From NCBI RefSeq assembly GCF_003122365.1, contig NZ_CP029254.1, positions 3,048,501 through 3,112,500 on the forward strand: DNA of 64,000 nt, read 5' to 3'. A program made the translations under genes and the position numbers. The stretch comes from Streptomyces spongiicola (GTDB lineage Bacteria; Actinomycetota; Actinomycetes; Streptomycetales; Streptomycetaceae). Shown here piece by piece: positions 33,533 through 46,896 of this stretch; the first letter of the stretch is position 1; the number at the start of each line of letters is the position of its first letter. The notes under the pieces are model-generated. The model was not told the DNA's origin. It made no database searches and saw only the letters and a program-made list of their open reading frames with translations.

Positions 33533-34363
33533 ATGCGGCACCCTCGCTCCCGCCCCCGGCTGATCGCCACCGATCTGGACGGCACGCTGCTGCGCCGCGA
33601 CGGCACCGTGTCGGAACGCACCCTGCGCGCCCTGCGGACGGCGGTCGAGGGCGGGGCCGACATCGTCTTCGTCACCGCCCGGCCGCCGCGCTATGTGGAC
33701 GCCCTGGCCACGGCCACGGGACTCGCGGGCACGGCGGTGTGCAGCAACGGCGCCCAGGTGTACGACGTGCGGGCGCGTACCGTCATCCGGTCCCGGACTC
33801 TGGTACCGGACACCGCCCGCAGGGTGGCGACCGTCCTCGCCGAAGCGGCCCCCGAGCTGGGGTTCGCCGTGGAGACGGGCCTGAGGGTGCTGTACGAACC
33901 CTCGTATCTGCTGCGTTTCAGCGGCGGGCTCGCCGCGCAGTCGCCGGTGGCGTCGCTGGGCGACCTGTGGCTGCTGGACGTCCCCATCGTCAAGCTGCTC
34001 GCCCACTCCCACCGGTGCGACGCGGACGTGCTCGTGGCGCTGGCGGAGGAGGCGGCGGGCGGGGAGGCGCAGTTCACCCACTCGGGCGGGCGCGGGCTGC
34101 TGGAGGTCAGCGCGCGGGGCGTCACCAAGGCCGCCGCGCTGTCCGCGCTCTGCGCGGAACGGGGCGTCACCGCAGGGGAGGTGGTGGCGTTCGGCGACAT
34201 GCCGAACGACCTGGCGATCCTGCGCTGGGCGGGCAGCGGCTACGCGATGGGCAACGCGCACCCCTCCGTACTCGCCGCGGTCCCCCGGCGGACCGCGTCC
34301 AACGAGGACGACGGCGTGGCCCTGGTCCTGGAGCGCCTCTTCGGCGAAGCCCGACCCCGGTGA
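33533..34363 (+). CDS. Cof-type HAD-superfamily phosphatase
   Basis: 276 aa, ATG 33533. HAD motif I DLDGTLL with nucleophile Asp14 and general acid Asp16; motif II Thr in VTARPP; motif III Lys in GVTKAAAL; motif IV GDMPND. The inserted C2B cap (~80-185) places it in the Cof/YbiV group, which hydrolyses sugar phosphates, PLP, FMN and similar. Substrate unknown. The gene starts right next to the island end repeat. Confidence 0.9.
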   Translation: MRHPRSRPRLIATDLDGTLLRRDGTVSERTLRALRTAVEGGADIVFVTARPPRYVDALATATGLAGTAVCSNGAQVYDVRARTVIRSRTLVPDTARRVATVLAEAAPELGFAVETGLRVLYEPSYLLRFSGGLAAQSPVASLGDLWLLDVPIVKLLAHSHRCDADVLVALAEEAAGGEAQFTHSGGRGLLEVSARGVTKAAALSALCAERGVTAGEVVAFGDMPNDLAILRWAGSGYAMGNAHPSVLAAVPRRTASNEDDGVALVLERLFGEARPR

Positions 34364-34392
34364 GCCTCGGCTGACGTCCCCGACCCGACCAA

Positions 34393-34410
34393 CCCCGTTG
34401 GAGAACGGGG
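34393..34410. terminator. Terminator between convergent HAD and Uma2 genes
   Basis: CCCCGTT, loop GGAG, AACGGGG: a perfect 7-bp stem 30 bp after the HAD stop. Confidence 0.65.
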
Positions 34411-34451
34411 CATACACGTCGGCCCGGGGCCGTGCCCGGCAGCGTGAAATT

Positions 34452-35308
34452 CTGTACGGCGGCCCCGGAGCCGCGTGGGCTCCCGTCTCAGTCGCGGGGG
34501 AACTGCCCGGTCGCGAGGGTGAGATCGACGGGCGTGCCGGTGAGGTCGACGTCCGCGCCGAAGGCGACGGTGGTCTCCACGAGGTAGTCGCCGCCCTTGG
34601 GCTGGGTGTACACGTGGCAACGGCCGACGTAGGGGTCGGCGATCAGGTAGACCGGCACCTCGGCGGTCGCGTAGGCCCGCTTCTTGGGGCCGTAGTCGTT
34701 GGCGCCGGTGCTCCTGGAGACGACTTCGACGACGAAGACCACGTCCTCATGACACCACTGCCCTTTGGCGTTCTTCTCGGCGTCTCCCCTGAGAAGGGTC
34801 AGGTCGGTGGCGAACCCGTTCAGGTGGCCGGGGTAGTCGATGCGAACGTCCGACTTGATCCTTTTCCGGGGGTACTGCCCTCGCAACTGGTCGTAGACGT
34901 CCGCGATGATGTCCCAGTGCGCGTCCCGCTGCGGCGACATGAATAGGGTCCCCTCGACGATCTCGACCTTGTACCCCTCGGGGACGGGCATCCGCTCGAG
35001 CGCCTCGAACATCTCGTCCAGCGTGCGCTCGTTGTCGCTCTCAGCCATCTCGATCCTGTCGGTCTCCACGACGGTCATCATGGCGCTCCTCCCCGGCCGC
35101 CGCGGGTGGCGGGCAGCCGCGCGGTACAACGATACGTACGCCGGCCAGGACACGCCCGGCGTCCACGCGGACGCCTCCGCGATTCCGCCGGCAGGCCGCG
35201 CACCACCTGGCCCCCCTCCCGGCCCTCCCCTCCCGGCCCTCGCAGAGCCCCCTCCCCGCGCCTCCCGCCCCCGCAGATCGACGCTGCCCCGCCTGTCCCT
35301 CTTCGCCG
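34452..35308. repeat. Duplicated cassette, copy A (857 bp) containing a Uma2 gene
   Basis: Both ends of this segment are present again in copy B at 35731-36590: 34452-34701 matches 35731-35980 (250 bp, one visible mismatch) and 34927-35308 matches 36209-36590 (382 bp, no mismatch seen). The central 225 bp (34702-34926) differ strongly from the 228 bp at the same place in copy B. Confidence 0.93.
34488..35081 (-). CDS. Uma2-family (DUF820) putative restriction-endonuclease-fold protein, copy A
   Basis: 197 aa, ATG 35081 after GGGGAGGAG. PD-(D/E)XK-fold Uma2 protein: EGYKVEIVEGTLFMSPQ (35-51), NGFATDLTLL (the PD-equivalent Asp, here ATD), VVFVVEVVSRST (active Glu) and NDYGPKKRAYATAEVPVYL (Lys motif). 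Function of the family is unknown; nuclease activity is predicted. Residues 1-52 and 128-197 are identical to copy B; only 53-127 differ. The frame continues upstream without a stop into the broken HAD gene. Confidence 0.85.
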   Translation of the reverse strand: MMTVVETDRIEMAESDNERTLDEMFEALERMPVPEGYKVEIVEGTLFMSPQRDAHWDIIADVYDQLRGQYPRKRIKSDVRIDYPGHLNGFATDLTLLRGDAEKNAKGQWCHEDVVFVVEVVSRSTGANDYGPKKRAYATAEVPVYLIADPYVGRCHVYTQPKGGDYLVETTVAFGADVDLTGTPVDLTLATGQFPRD

Positions 35309-35730
35309 CCTCCGTCCCCCCGGCTGCCGCGAGCAGCGTGGGCAGCTCCCGCATGTCGTCGAACAGCACCGTGCCGGGCCCTTCAAGCCGCGCCGCAGGC
35401 GTCAGATCCCCGCAGCAGCCGAAGGCCTGCATGCCCGCTGCACGGCCGGCTCGGACTCCGTACGCGCTGTCCTCGACGACCGCGCAGCGGGCGGGATCCA
35501 CGCCCATGGCACGGTCCGCGTGCAGAAAGAGGTCGGGGCGGGTTTACCGAGGGCGACTTCGAACGGACTCCTCTTCGCCGCCGGCACCCTGTGCGTCCTC
35601 GTCAACACCGGCTGTCGTGTCGATCGCGCTGCCGACGACGGTGTTTCCGAAAGAGGCGGTCGGGGCCGCGGTGGATCAGGCCAGGGCGCGGAAGAAGCCG
35701 ACGCGGGGGGCATGAGTTGGACTGAGGTCC
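35309..35730 (-). pseudogene. Broken HAD-superfamily phosphatase between the two Uma2 cassettes
   Basis: The minus strand encodes SPFEVALGKPAP in one frame and, after a one-base shift near 35537-35545, LFLHADRAMGVDPARC, VVEDSAYGVRAGRAAGMQA, LEGPGTVLFDDMRELPTLL in another, the motif III/IV end of a beta-phosphoglucomutase-like HAD enzyme. The nucleophile domain is missing and upstream sequence is scrambled. The conserved part ends exactly where cassette A begins. A dead gene. Confidence 0.75.
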
Positions 35731-36590
35731 CTGTACGGCGGCCCCGGAGCCGCGCGGGCTCCCGTCTCAGTCGCGGGGGAACTGCCCGGTCGCGAGGGTG
35801 AGATCGACGGGCGTGCCGGTGAGGTCGACGTCCGCGCCGAAGGCGACGGTGGTCTCCACGAGGTAGTCGCCGCCCTTGGGCTGGGTGTACACGTGGCAAC
35901 GGCCGACGTAGGGGTCGGCGATCAGGTAGACCGGCACCTCGGCGGTCGCGTAGGCCCGCTTCTTGGGGCCGTAGTCGTTGCGGGCCGTGTCCCTGGAGAT
36001 CACCTCGGCGACGAACTCGACGTCCTCGCAGCTCCAGAGGCGCCGGGAGTCCTGCTGGGCGCCCTCGCGCAGTTTGGCGACATCGGGTGCCAGGCCGTTC
36101 AGATGACCGGGGAAATCGATGCGCTCGTCAGACGCCACCAGGGCGTCGAGACCGAAGGTGTCCTCGAGTGCTCGTACGATCCGCCGGATGATCTGCCAGT
36201 GAACGTGCCGCTGCGGCGACATGAATAGGGTCCCCTCGACGATCTCGACCTTGTACCCCTCGGGGACGGGCATCCGCTCGAGCGCCTCGAACATCTCGTC
36301 CAGCGTGCGCTCGTTGTCGCTCTCAGCCATCTCGATCCTGTCGGTCTCCACGACGGTCATCATGGCGCTCCTCCCCGGCCGCCGCGGGTGGCGGGCAGCC
36401 GCGCGGTACAACGATACGTACGCCGGCCAGGACACGCCCGGCGTCCACGCGGACGCCTCCGCGATTCCGCCGGCAGGCCGCGCACCACCTGGCCCCCCTC
36501 CCGGCCCTCCCCTCCCGGCCCTCGCAGAGCCCCCTCCCCGCGCCTCCCGCCCCCGCAGATCGACGCTGCCCCGCCTGTCCCTCTTCGCCG
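35731..36590. repeat. Duplicated cassette, copy B (860 bp) containing a Uma2 gene
   Basis: Direct-orientation partner of 34452-35308. The outer blocks are identical, the middle (35981-36208) diverged. Its right edge stops 20 bp before the stop codon of the FAD oxidoreductase gene. Confidence 0.93.
35767..36363 (-). CDS. Uma2-family (DUF820) putative restriction-endonuclease-fold protein, copy B
   Basis: 198 aa, ATG 36363 behind the same SD as copy A. Motifs: EIVEGTLFMSPQ, RIDFPGHLNGLAPDVAKLR with a proper PD (93-94), DVEFVAEVISRD and YGPKKRAYATAEVPVYL. Residues 53-128, which contain the catalytic Asp and Glu, are where it differs from copy A. Promoter and SD regions are identical in both copies, so they are probably co-regulated. 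Confidence 0.87.
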   Translation of the reverse strand: MMTVVETDRIEMAESDNERTLDEMFEALERMPVPEGYKVEIVEGTLFMSPQRHVHWQIIRRIVRALEDTFGLDALVASDERIDFPGHLNGLAPDVAKLREGAQQDSRRLWSCEDVEFVAEVISRDTARNDYGPKKRAYATAEVPVYLIADPYVGRCHVYTQPKGGDYLVETTVAFGADVDLTGTPVDLTLATGQFPRD

Positions 36591-36609
36591 GCTCCTCTCC
36601 CCGAGGCCC

Positions 36610-40935
<4,326 letters not shown>

Positions 40936-41015
40936 CCCGCGCGTCGTGCGCGCCGGTCCCCACGGGTCGCCAGCCGGCCTCCGCGACCCGTGCGCGCCGG
41001 CCCGACGGGTCGCTG

Positions 41016-41149
41016 GTCGGCCCGGCACGGGTCGCGAGTCGGCCCGGCACGGGTCGCGAGTCGGCCCGGCACGGGTCGCGAATCAGCCCGGCACGGGTCG
41101 CGAGTCGGCCCGGCACGGGTCGCGAATCAGCCCGGACGGGTCGCGAATC
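41016..41149. repeat. Six tandem 22-bp repeats after serC
   Basis: The unit GTCGGCCCGGCACGGGTCGCGA (here split as GTCGGCCCGGC + ACGGGTCGCGA) repeats without spacers from 41016, with an alternating AATCAGC/AGTCGGC variant. Further right, GGTACGGCGCACCCCGAC occurs twice (41248-41290). The 715-bp spacer 40936-41650 has no gene; at its right end TGTCCACA (41531-41538) and TGTGGACA (41563-41570) form an inverted repeat next to a TTGACA. Confidence 0.85.
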
Positions 41150-41650
41150 GGGCCCCGCGTGGCCACACAGCGGCCGAGGGGCGGCAGCGGCGGCGGCAGC
41201 GATGACCAAGGTCGCGGCGGTACACGTGCACCACGCCCCGACCGCGGAGGTACGGCGCACCCCGACCCCGCGGGTACGGCGCACCCCGACGCGCCTTCAC
41301 CGCGCGTCGGGGTGACGGAGAAGCGGCACCAGGGGCCCGGCGGCCGTCCTCCGTCCCCTGGTTCGAAGCGCCCTCGACCGCGCTCGGATGCGGTCTCCGC
41401 CGTCCACCGTGTGCACACAAGGTGCTCGGCATGTGGGGGATGCGTGCAGCAGCCATGGAGGTACGGCCGATAACCGCCCTACTCGGCGGGTGGGTTGGCC
41501 CCTAGGATCCAAGCGTCGATGCGATTGACATGTCCACATCTCAACAGTCCAGCACTGTCGGGTGTGGACACGGGATCGGCTGGACCCCCCACGGTTCACG
41601 CCCCCGCAAGGCCACCGACCGACTCTCCTCCGACCACAGGAGTGCGCATC

Positions 41651-42304
41651 ATGACCCGTGCCTTACGTGCCAGCGCCGCCCTCACCGCGGTCCTCGCCTC
41701 CACGCTCGTCGCCGGGAACGCCGGCAGCGCGAACGCGGCCATCGTCGCACCACCTGACAAGATAGTCATCGAGATCGCCACGGTGAACGGCTCGGGCTGC
41801 AAGCCCGGGACCGCGGCGGTAGCGGTCTCCCAGGACAACACCGCCTTCACCGTCACCTACAGCGACTACCTCGCCCAGGTCGGCGGAGGCGCCTCGCCCA
41901 TCGACTTCCGCAAGAACTGCCAGCTGAACCTTATCGTCCACGTCCCGCAGGGATTCACCTACGCCGTCGCCAGCGCGGACTACCGCGGCTTCGCCAGCCT
42001 TCAGAACGGTGCCACGGCCGTGCAGAAGGCGTCCTACTACTTCCAGGGCTCCCCCGACACGGCAGCCAGGGAGCATCCCTACAGCGGCCCGTACAACGAC
42101 AACTGGCAGGCCACCGACACGACCGAGTGGGGCCAGCTGGTCTGGGCGCCCTGCGGAGTGAAGCGGAACTTCAACATCAACACCGAACTCCGGGTGAGCG
42201 CGGGGACGTCCGACCCGTCCACGACGAGCTTCATGACGATGGACTCCACCGACGGCGAGATCAACACCATCTACCGGCTCGCCTGGAAGGAGTGCCCGGC
42301 GTAA
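41651..42304 (+). CDS. Secreted DUF4360-family protein
   Basis: 217 aa, ATG 41651 after CAGGAG. Signal peptide of ~29 residues (ends GSANA|A), no further membrane segment. DUF4360 features: GSGCKPGTAAVAVSQDNTAFTVTYSDY (written here in part), FRKNCQLNLIVHVPQG (two conserved Cys with Cys49), WAPCGVKRNFNINTELRV and a final WKECP. Extracellular; function of the family unknown. Single gene. Confidence 0.88.
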   Translation: MTRALRASAALTAVLASTLVAGNAGSANAAIVAPPDKIVIEIATVNGSGCKPGTAAVAVSQDNTAFTVTYSDYLAQVGGGASPIDFRKNCQLNLIVHVPQGFTYAVASADYRGFASLQNGATAVQKASYYFQGSPDTAAREHPYSGPYNDNWQATDTTEWGQLVWAPCGVKRNFNINTELRVSAGTSDPSTTSFMTMDSTDGEINTIYRLAWKECPA

Positions 42305-42838
42305 ACCGGAGCCCCGGCGCGACCAGGGCGGCCGGCACGACCGGCCCGCCCGGCGCCGGGGCACCACCCCGGCCGGTGCGGGCCGCGCCCGCGCCGGGCG
42401 ACCGGTGTGACGAAGACCGCCCGGCGCCGGGCACGTTGGTCGCAGCCTGCGGGCCCGGCGCTCCTAGCCGTAGTGCCACAGGGCTCGCCGGGCCGATGGC
42501 GCGTGGCGCCGGTCGACTCCCTCGGACCGGCGCCACGCCGACCGGGTGGGCCCGCGCCCCCTCGCGGGCCCACCTCCGGGGCACACTCCACAGCAGACCG
42601 TGGGAGACCCGGCGCACCGGCGTCCCGCCCGAGCGGCCGGAAGCCGGTCGGTCGGCCGTCCGTCCGTCCGGCCCAACCGCCCGACGGCCACCGACGGCCA
42701 CCGACCGCCACCAACGGCCCCAACAGGCTCGACGCCCCAACGCCCCAACAGGCTCGACCTCGACGACTCAGGGCCCGAACTTCCAGCGGACCAACCGCTC
42801 AACGGCTCAATCGCTCAACCGCTCAACCGCTCAACGGC
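42305..42838. other. Repeat-rich intergenic stretch
   Basis: 534 bp with several small repeat types: CCACCGACGG decamers (~42688-42715), CAACAGGCTCGACGCCCC units, and an octamer array CGCTCAAC x7 (42796-42851) that runs into the last four codons of the ABC permease. No gene is recognised. Confidence 0.7.
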
Positions 42839-43705
42839 TCAACGACTCAGCCGCTGGAACCTCCGCACCGCCAGCGGCAGGAACACGGCCGTGATGACCA
42901 GCGGCCACGCCACCGCCATCAGCACCGCGTGCTGTTCGACCCAGGTTCCTCCTCCGGCACCCGGGTTGCCGAACAGTTCCCGCGTCGCCTGGACCGTCGA
43001 GGAGACCGGGTTCCAGGCGGCGACCGGCGCCAGCCAGGCCGGCATGAGCGAGGGGGCGACGAACACACTGGAGATCATGGTGAGGGGGAAGACCACGGCG
43101 TAGAGGCCGCCGGCGGCCTCCTCGTTCGGCACCACGAGTCCGCACCAGACGCCCACCCAGATCAGACTGAACCGCAGCAGCAGGAGGAGCCCGAAGGCGG
43201 CCACCGTGTCCACGAGACCGCCGTCGGAACGCCAGCCGATCGCCAGGGCGGTCAGCGCGAGGATCGTCAACTCCGCCACGGCGACCGACAGATCGGCGAG
43301 GCCGCGGCCCGAGCAGACGGCGGACGGGGACATCGGCATCGAGCGGAAGCGGTCCGTGACGCCCCTCGCCGTGTCCGTGACGACGGCTGTGGCCGTGTTC
43401 ATGAAGCCGAACGCCATAGTCGAGGCGAACATCCCCGGCATGAGGAACTCCCGGTAGTCCCCACCGCCCGGCACCCGCATGGCGCTGCCGAAGACGAACC
43501 CGTAGAGCAGTACGGACACCATCGGGAATCCCAGCCGCCACAGGATGAGCACGGGCAGGCGGCGGTAGTGGAGGAGGTCCCGGCGAACGACGTTCCAGCA
43601 GTCGGCCAGTACCCAGTACAGCCGCTCGTGCGGACGGTCCACCTGCGGCACGCCCAGGTCGACGGAGGATCTCACGGCCGCCCCGGCGATCGTTCCGGTC
43701 GCCAT
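42839..43705 (-). CDS. ABC-2 permease, DrrB-like
   Basis: 288 aa, ATG 43705, overlapping the upstream stop (TGATG). Six membrane segments with the ABC-2 signature region [37 protein letters not shown] and [20 protein letters not shown]. Multidrug exporter membrane subunit of the daunorubicin-resistance type, partner of the ATPase encoded just upstream. Its 3' end is embedded in an octamer repeat. Confidence 0.9.
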   Translation of the reverse strand: MATGTIAGAAVRSSVDLGVPQVDRPHERLYWVLADCWNVVRRDLLHYRRLPVLILWRLGFPMVSVLLYGFVFGSAMRVPGGGDYREFLMPGMFASTMAFGFMNTATAVVTDTARGVTDRFRSMPMSPSAVCSGRGLADLSVAVAELTILALTALAIGWRSDGGLVDTVAAFGLLLLLRFSLIWVGVWCGLVVPNEEAAGGLYAVVFPLTMISSVFVAPSLMPAWLAPVAAWNPVSSTVQATRELFGNPGAGGGTWVEQHAVLMAVAWPLVITAVFLPLAVRRFQRLSR

Positions 43706-44670
43706 CACGCCACCTCCGCGCGGTGTCCGGTCAGGCGCAGGAACACGTCGTCGAGGCTCGGTCTGCGCAGCCCGATGTCCTCGACCCGGATGCGCTCGTC
43801 CCGCAGTGTGCGGGCGACTTCCGTGAGGGCGGTGACGCGGTCGCTGACGGGCGCGTGAACGCGCCGCCCGTCCTCGTCGGTCTCCGGCCCGGCTCCGGGG
43901 CCGGTGACCCGGGCGACGATCCCGGCGACCCGCCCCAGGTCCTCCGTCTCGGCGACGACGACCTCGATCCGGTCGCCGCCCACGCGGTTCTTCAGTCCTT
44001 CGGGGGTGTCGTCGGCGATGGCCCTGCCGCGGTCGATCACGGTGACCCGCGTGGCCAGCCGGTCGGCCTCGTCCAGGTACTGGGTCGTGAGCAGCACGGT
44101 CGTCCCCTCCGAGACCAGGGCGCGGACGGTGTCCCACACTTCGCCGCGCGCCCTGGGGTCGAGTCCGGTCGTCGGCTCGTCCAGGAACAGCACATCGGGG
44201 GCGAGGATCATCGAGGCCGCGAGGTCGAGCCTGCGCCGCATACCACCGCTGTACTCGGCGACGCCCTTGCCCCCGGCGTCCGACAGGCCGAAGTGCTCGA
44301 GCAGTTCGGCGGCGCGCAGCCGGGCCCGCCGTCCGCCGAGCCGGAAGAGCCGGCCGAAGAGTTCGAGGTTCTGCCGGCCGGTGAGCCCCTCGTCGAGGGC
44401 CGCGTACTGCCCGGCCAGGCCTATGCGCCGGCGCACGCCGTGAGGGTCGCGTGCCACGTCGAGGCCGGCGACGAGGGCACGGCCGCCTTCGAAGCGCAGC
44501 AGGGTCGCCAGGGCCCGCACCGCGGTGGTCTTGCCCGCGCCGTTCGGCCCGAGGAGCCCGTGGACCGTGCCGCGCGGGATGTGGAGGTCGAGCCCGTCGA
44601 GCGCGTTCGTGCCGCCATAGCGCTTGCGCAGGCCCTCGGCGCACACCGCCGGTCCGCCGCGATCGTTCAT
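43705..44670 (-). CDS. ABC transporter ATP-binding protein, DrrA-like
   Basis: 321 aa, ATG 44670 after AAAGGCGG. Walker [17 protein letters not shown], signature [12 protein letters not shown], Walker [21 protein letters not shown] and H-loop [11 protein letters not shown]; the C-terminal ~90 residues are the DrrA-type extension ending [15 protein letters not shown]. Drives drug efflux with the coupled DrrB-like permease. It faces a divergent TetR gene across twin operators, so it is probably induced by a drug-like ligand. Confidence 0.92.
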   Translation of the reverse strand: MNDRGGPAVCAEGLRKRYGGTNALDGLDLHIPRGTVHGLLGPNGAGKTTAVRALATLLRFEGGRALVAGLDVARDPHGVRRRIGLAGQYAALDEGLTGRQNLELFGRLFRLGGRRARLRAAELLEHFGLSDAGGKGVAEYSGGMRRRLDLAASMILAPDVLFLDEPTTGLDPRARGEVWDTVRALVSEGTTVLLTTQYLDEADRLATRVTVIDRGRAIADDTPEGLKNRVGGDRIEVVVAETEDLGRVAGIVARVTGPGAGPETDEDGRRVHAPVSDRVTALTEVARTLRDERIRVEDIGLRRPSLDDVFLRLTGHRAEVA

Positions 44671-44756
44671 GCCGTCCGCCTTTCGGGGTCCGTGGATCCG
44701 GCGCCGCCTCGGGGCAGCCGGGAGGAGTCCGGTTCCGGGAGGGGCACCCAGAAACC

Positions 44757-44792
44757 GAGTACACCGTACCCTAATTCGAGTACGCCGTACCC
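44757..44792. promoter_or_regulatory. Twin TetR operators between DrrAB-like operon and tetR
   Basis: GAGTACACCGTACCC (44757-44771) and GAGTACGCCGTACCC (44778-44792) are two copies of a GTAC-N3-GTAC site, 21 bp apart (two helical turns), in the 164-bp divergent spacer. This pattern is typical of TetR proteins next to DrrAB-like exporters. Confidence 0.75.
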
Positions 44793-44834
44793 AGTTTTTG
44801 TGGGCGGTGTCGCGCAACGGCTTAGGGTGAGCCC

Positions 44835-45695
44835 ATGACGCGCAGTAGCCTCGACCTCCTCTGGGGGACCGGAGAGCGCCCCAGCCGCGGCCCCAAACCC
44901 GGTCTCTCCCTCGACCGGATCACCGGGGCGGCGGTCACGGTGGCCGACGCGGAGGGCCTGGAGGCCGTGTCCATGCGCCGGGTGGCCGCGGAACTCGGCG
45001 TCGGCACGATGTCGTTGTACCGGTATGTCCCCGGCAAGGCGGAACTGCTCGACCTGATGCTCGACAGGGTTCAGGCGGACTCACTCGACGCGGCACCGCC
45101 CCCCGCCGCCGACTGGCGCGACGCCGTCAGGGCCCTGGCCCACGGCCACCGGAACCAGCTCCACAGACACCCCTGGCTGCTCCGGGTCAACGAGGCCCGT
45201 TCAGCACTCGGCCCCAACACGCTCCGCGGTCTCGAGGTCTGCCTCTCCGGGCTGCGGGACATGGGCCTGACCGACCCCGAGAAGATCGCCGTGATCGTCA
45301 CCGTCCAGAGCTTCGTCACCGGCACCGTGCGCACGGAGATCCAGGTCGGCGAGGCGGCCGTGGAGACCGGAGCGAGCCACGACGAGTTCTGGGAGCGACA
45401 GCGCCCCTACCTCGAGCGGGCCATGACCAGCGGGGAGTTCCCGCGTATGGCCGCCCTGTCCGAGGACGCGTTCGCGCCCGGTCTCGACTCCTTCGGCTTC
45501 GGGCTGGACCGGCTGCTCGAGGGCTTCGAGTCCCTGGTGGCGCGGCGTGCCCCGGAGAGAGCGCGTACCGCGGAAGCGGACGGCCGCGGTTCCTCCCCGG
45601 ATGAGGCGAACACCCCCTCGCCTTCTGCGGGGTCCTCCTCCCCCGGACGAAGCAAGGGCTCCCGGCCGGCCGGGAGGAAGGGCCCCGGCGCATAG
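44835..45695 (+). CDS. TetR-family regulator with TetR_C tetracyclin-type domain
   Basis: 286 aa, ATG 44835. HTH at ~residues 46-70 (MRRVAAELGVGTMSLYRYVP), then a TetR_C_1-type domain (LHRHPWLLRVNEARSALGPN) and a hydrophilic Ser/Pro/Gly tail of ~50 residues. TAGGGT at 44823-44828 is a -10 placed so that the transcript would start at the ATG (leaderless). It probably represses itself and the divergent exporter through the GTAC sites. Confidence 0.92.
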   Translation: MTRSSLDLLWGTGERPSRGPKPGLSLDRITGAAVTVADAEGLEAVSMRRVAAELGVGTMSLYRYVPGKAELLDLMLDRVQADSLDAAPPPAADWRDAVRALAHGHRNQLHRHPWLLRVNEARSALGPNTLRGLEVCLSGLRDMGLTDPEKIAVIVTVQSFVTGTVRTEIQVGEAAVETGASHDEFWERQRPYLERAMTSGEFPRMAALSEDAFAPGLDSFGFGLDRLLEGFESLVARRAPERARTAEADGRGSSPDEANTPSPSAGSSSPGRSKGSRPAGRKGPGA

Positions 45696-45735
45696 CGCCG
45701 CGCCCGCTCGGCACCCGGCCGGAACTCGGCCGGAA

Positions 45736-45830
45736 CCAGCTGTTATCGGCTGGTATTAGCCAGCATCAGCCGGTAGCAGCTGGTGTCAGCCGGTAGCAGC
45801 CGGCGCCGACTGGTGCCGGCCGGGTACGGC
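45736..45830. repeat. Degenerate CAGCCGGTAGCAGC repeats between convergent genes
   Basis: Variants of AGCCGGTAGCAGCTGGT recur every ~13-24 bp across the whole 139-bp spacer between the TetR gene and the secreted propeller protein. No clear terminator. Confidence 0.65.
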
Positions 45831-45834
45831 GCGT

Positions 45835-46827
45835 TCAGCCGCGCCGCCGCCGGGACCTGAGCAGGAGGAAGGCCAGCACGGCGGCGAGGACGGCGCCCGC
45901 CGGCACCGCGAACCCCTGGTCGCCGTCGGCGCCCGCACCCCCGGCGGACGGGTCCGCATCCCCGGAGCGGGAGGGCGACGCCGCGTCCGGGCCCTCGCCG
46001 TCGCCGCGTCCCGCGTCCCGGCGTACGACCTCGCTCCGCTCGCCCTCCGTCCCGAACATCAGCGACGCGCCGTCCGGGGTGAAGGCCACCGACTCGGCCT
46101 GGCCCTGCAACGGCGCGCTGACGTGGCGGCCGGCACCCAGCCGCCCGTCGCGCCAGGCGTAGGCGCGGGCGCTGAAGTACGAGCGCAGCACCAGTTCCCC
46201 GCCGTCGGGCGAGAAGGCGCCGTCCGTCACCCACGGCACCTCGCCGATCCGCCGGAAGACGTTCGTGCCGCCCGTCACGAGCCGGGCCGGGCCCTCGTAG
46301 AGCCCCCCGCCTTCCTCGTTCTTGCTGGCGATGTAGACGCGGCCGGTCTTCGGATGCACCATCATCGCCTCGGCGTTGCGGGGACCGTCCGCGTACCTGA
46401 CCGTGTACTGGGTGGCGTGGACGGTGACGTCCCGCAGCGTCCGCGGCTCGGGGAAGCGGTAGATCCAGACGTGGTCCCAGCTCCCGTTCAGGTTGTCGCC
46501 GATGTCACCGACGTAGACGTCGCCGTCGGGTCCGACCGAGATCGCCTCCATGTCCCGCGGCCGACCCACGCCCCTGAGCGTGACGGTGGCCACGGTCTCA
46601 CCGGTCCGGGAGTCGACCGCGAAGACCCGGGGCTCGTCCTGGTCGTTGTGCGTCCAGTACACGCCGGGGTGGGCACGGCTGGCCGCGAGCCCGCTCGACT
46701 CCGTGATCCGCGGATCCTTGATGGTGAAACCGCCGGTGTCGTCGGCGACGGCGGGCGCGGCGGCCCCCAGGACCACCGCGGCGACGGCGACGGCGACGGC
46801 CGCCCGAGTCGTACGCAAGGAACGCAT
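45835..46827 (-). CDS. Exported beta-propeller-like protein with C-terminal membrane anchor
   Basis: 330 aa, ATG 46827. Signal peptide to ~residue 28 (APAVA|DD). The body has repeated beta-strand units (SRAHPGVYWTHNDQDEPRVF, DMEAISVGPDGDVYVGDIGD, AEAMMVHPKTGRVYIASKNE) like a WD40/NHL-type or esterase-like-phytase propeller. A Ser/Gly/Asp-rich linker leads to a C-terminal helix (AGAVLAAVLAFLLL) and RSRRRRG, so it is held in the membrane facing outwards. Ligand or enzyme role unknown. Confidence 0.8.
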   Translation of the reverse strand: MRSLRTTRAAVAVAVAAVVLGAAAPAVADDTGGFTIKDPRITESSGLAASRAHPGVYWTHNDQDEPRVFAVDSRTGETVATVTLRGVGRPRDMEAISVGPDGDVYVGDIGDNLNGSWDHVWIYRFPEPRTLRDVTVHATQYTVRYADGPRNAEAMMVHPKTGRVYIASKNEEGGGLYEGPARLVTGGTNVFRRIGEVPWVTDGAFSPDGGELVLRSYFSARAYAWRDGRLGAGRHVSAPLQGQAESVAFTPDGASLMFGTEGERSEVVRRDAGRGDGEGPDAASPSRSGDADPSAGGAGADGDQGFAVPAGAVLAAVLAFLLLRSRRRRG

Positions 46828-46896
46828 GCCCCCAAGTGTCCATCGTCACGTGACCGGCCGGGGTCACGCCCGGCGGAGGTCCGCCATCATTACCCC

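Noticed and set aside
41016..41149. CRISPR array
   Set aside because: The 22-bp units are directly adjacent with no variable spacers and there are no cas genes.
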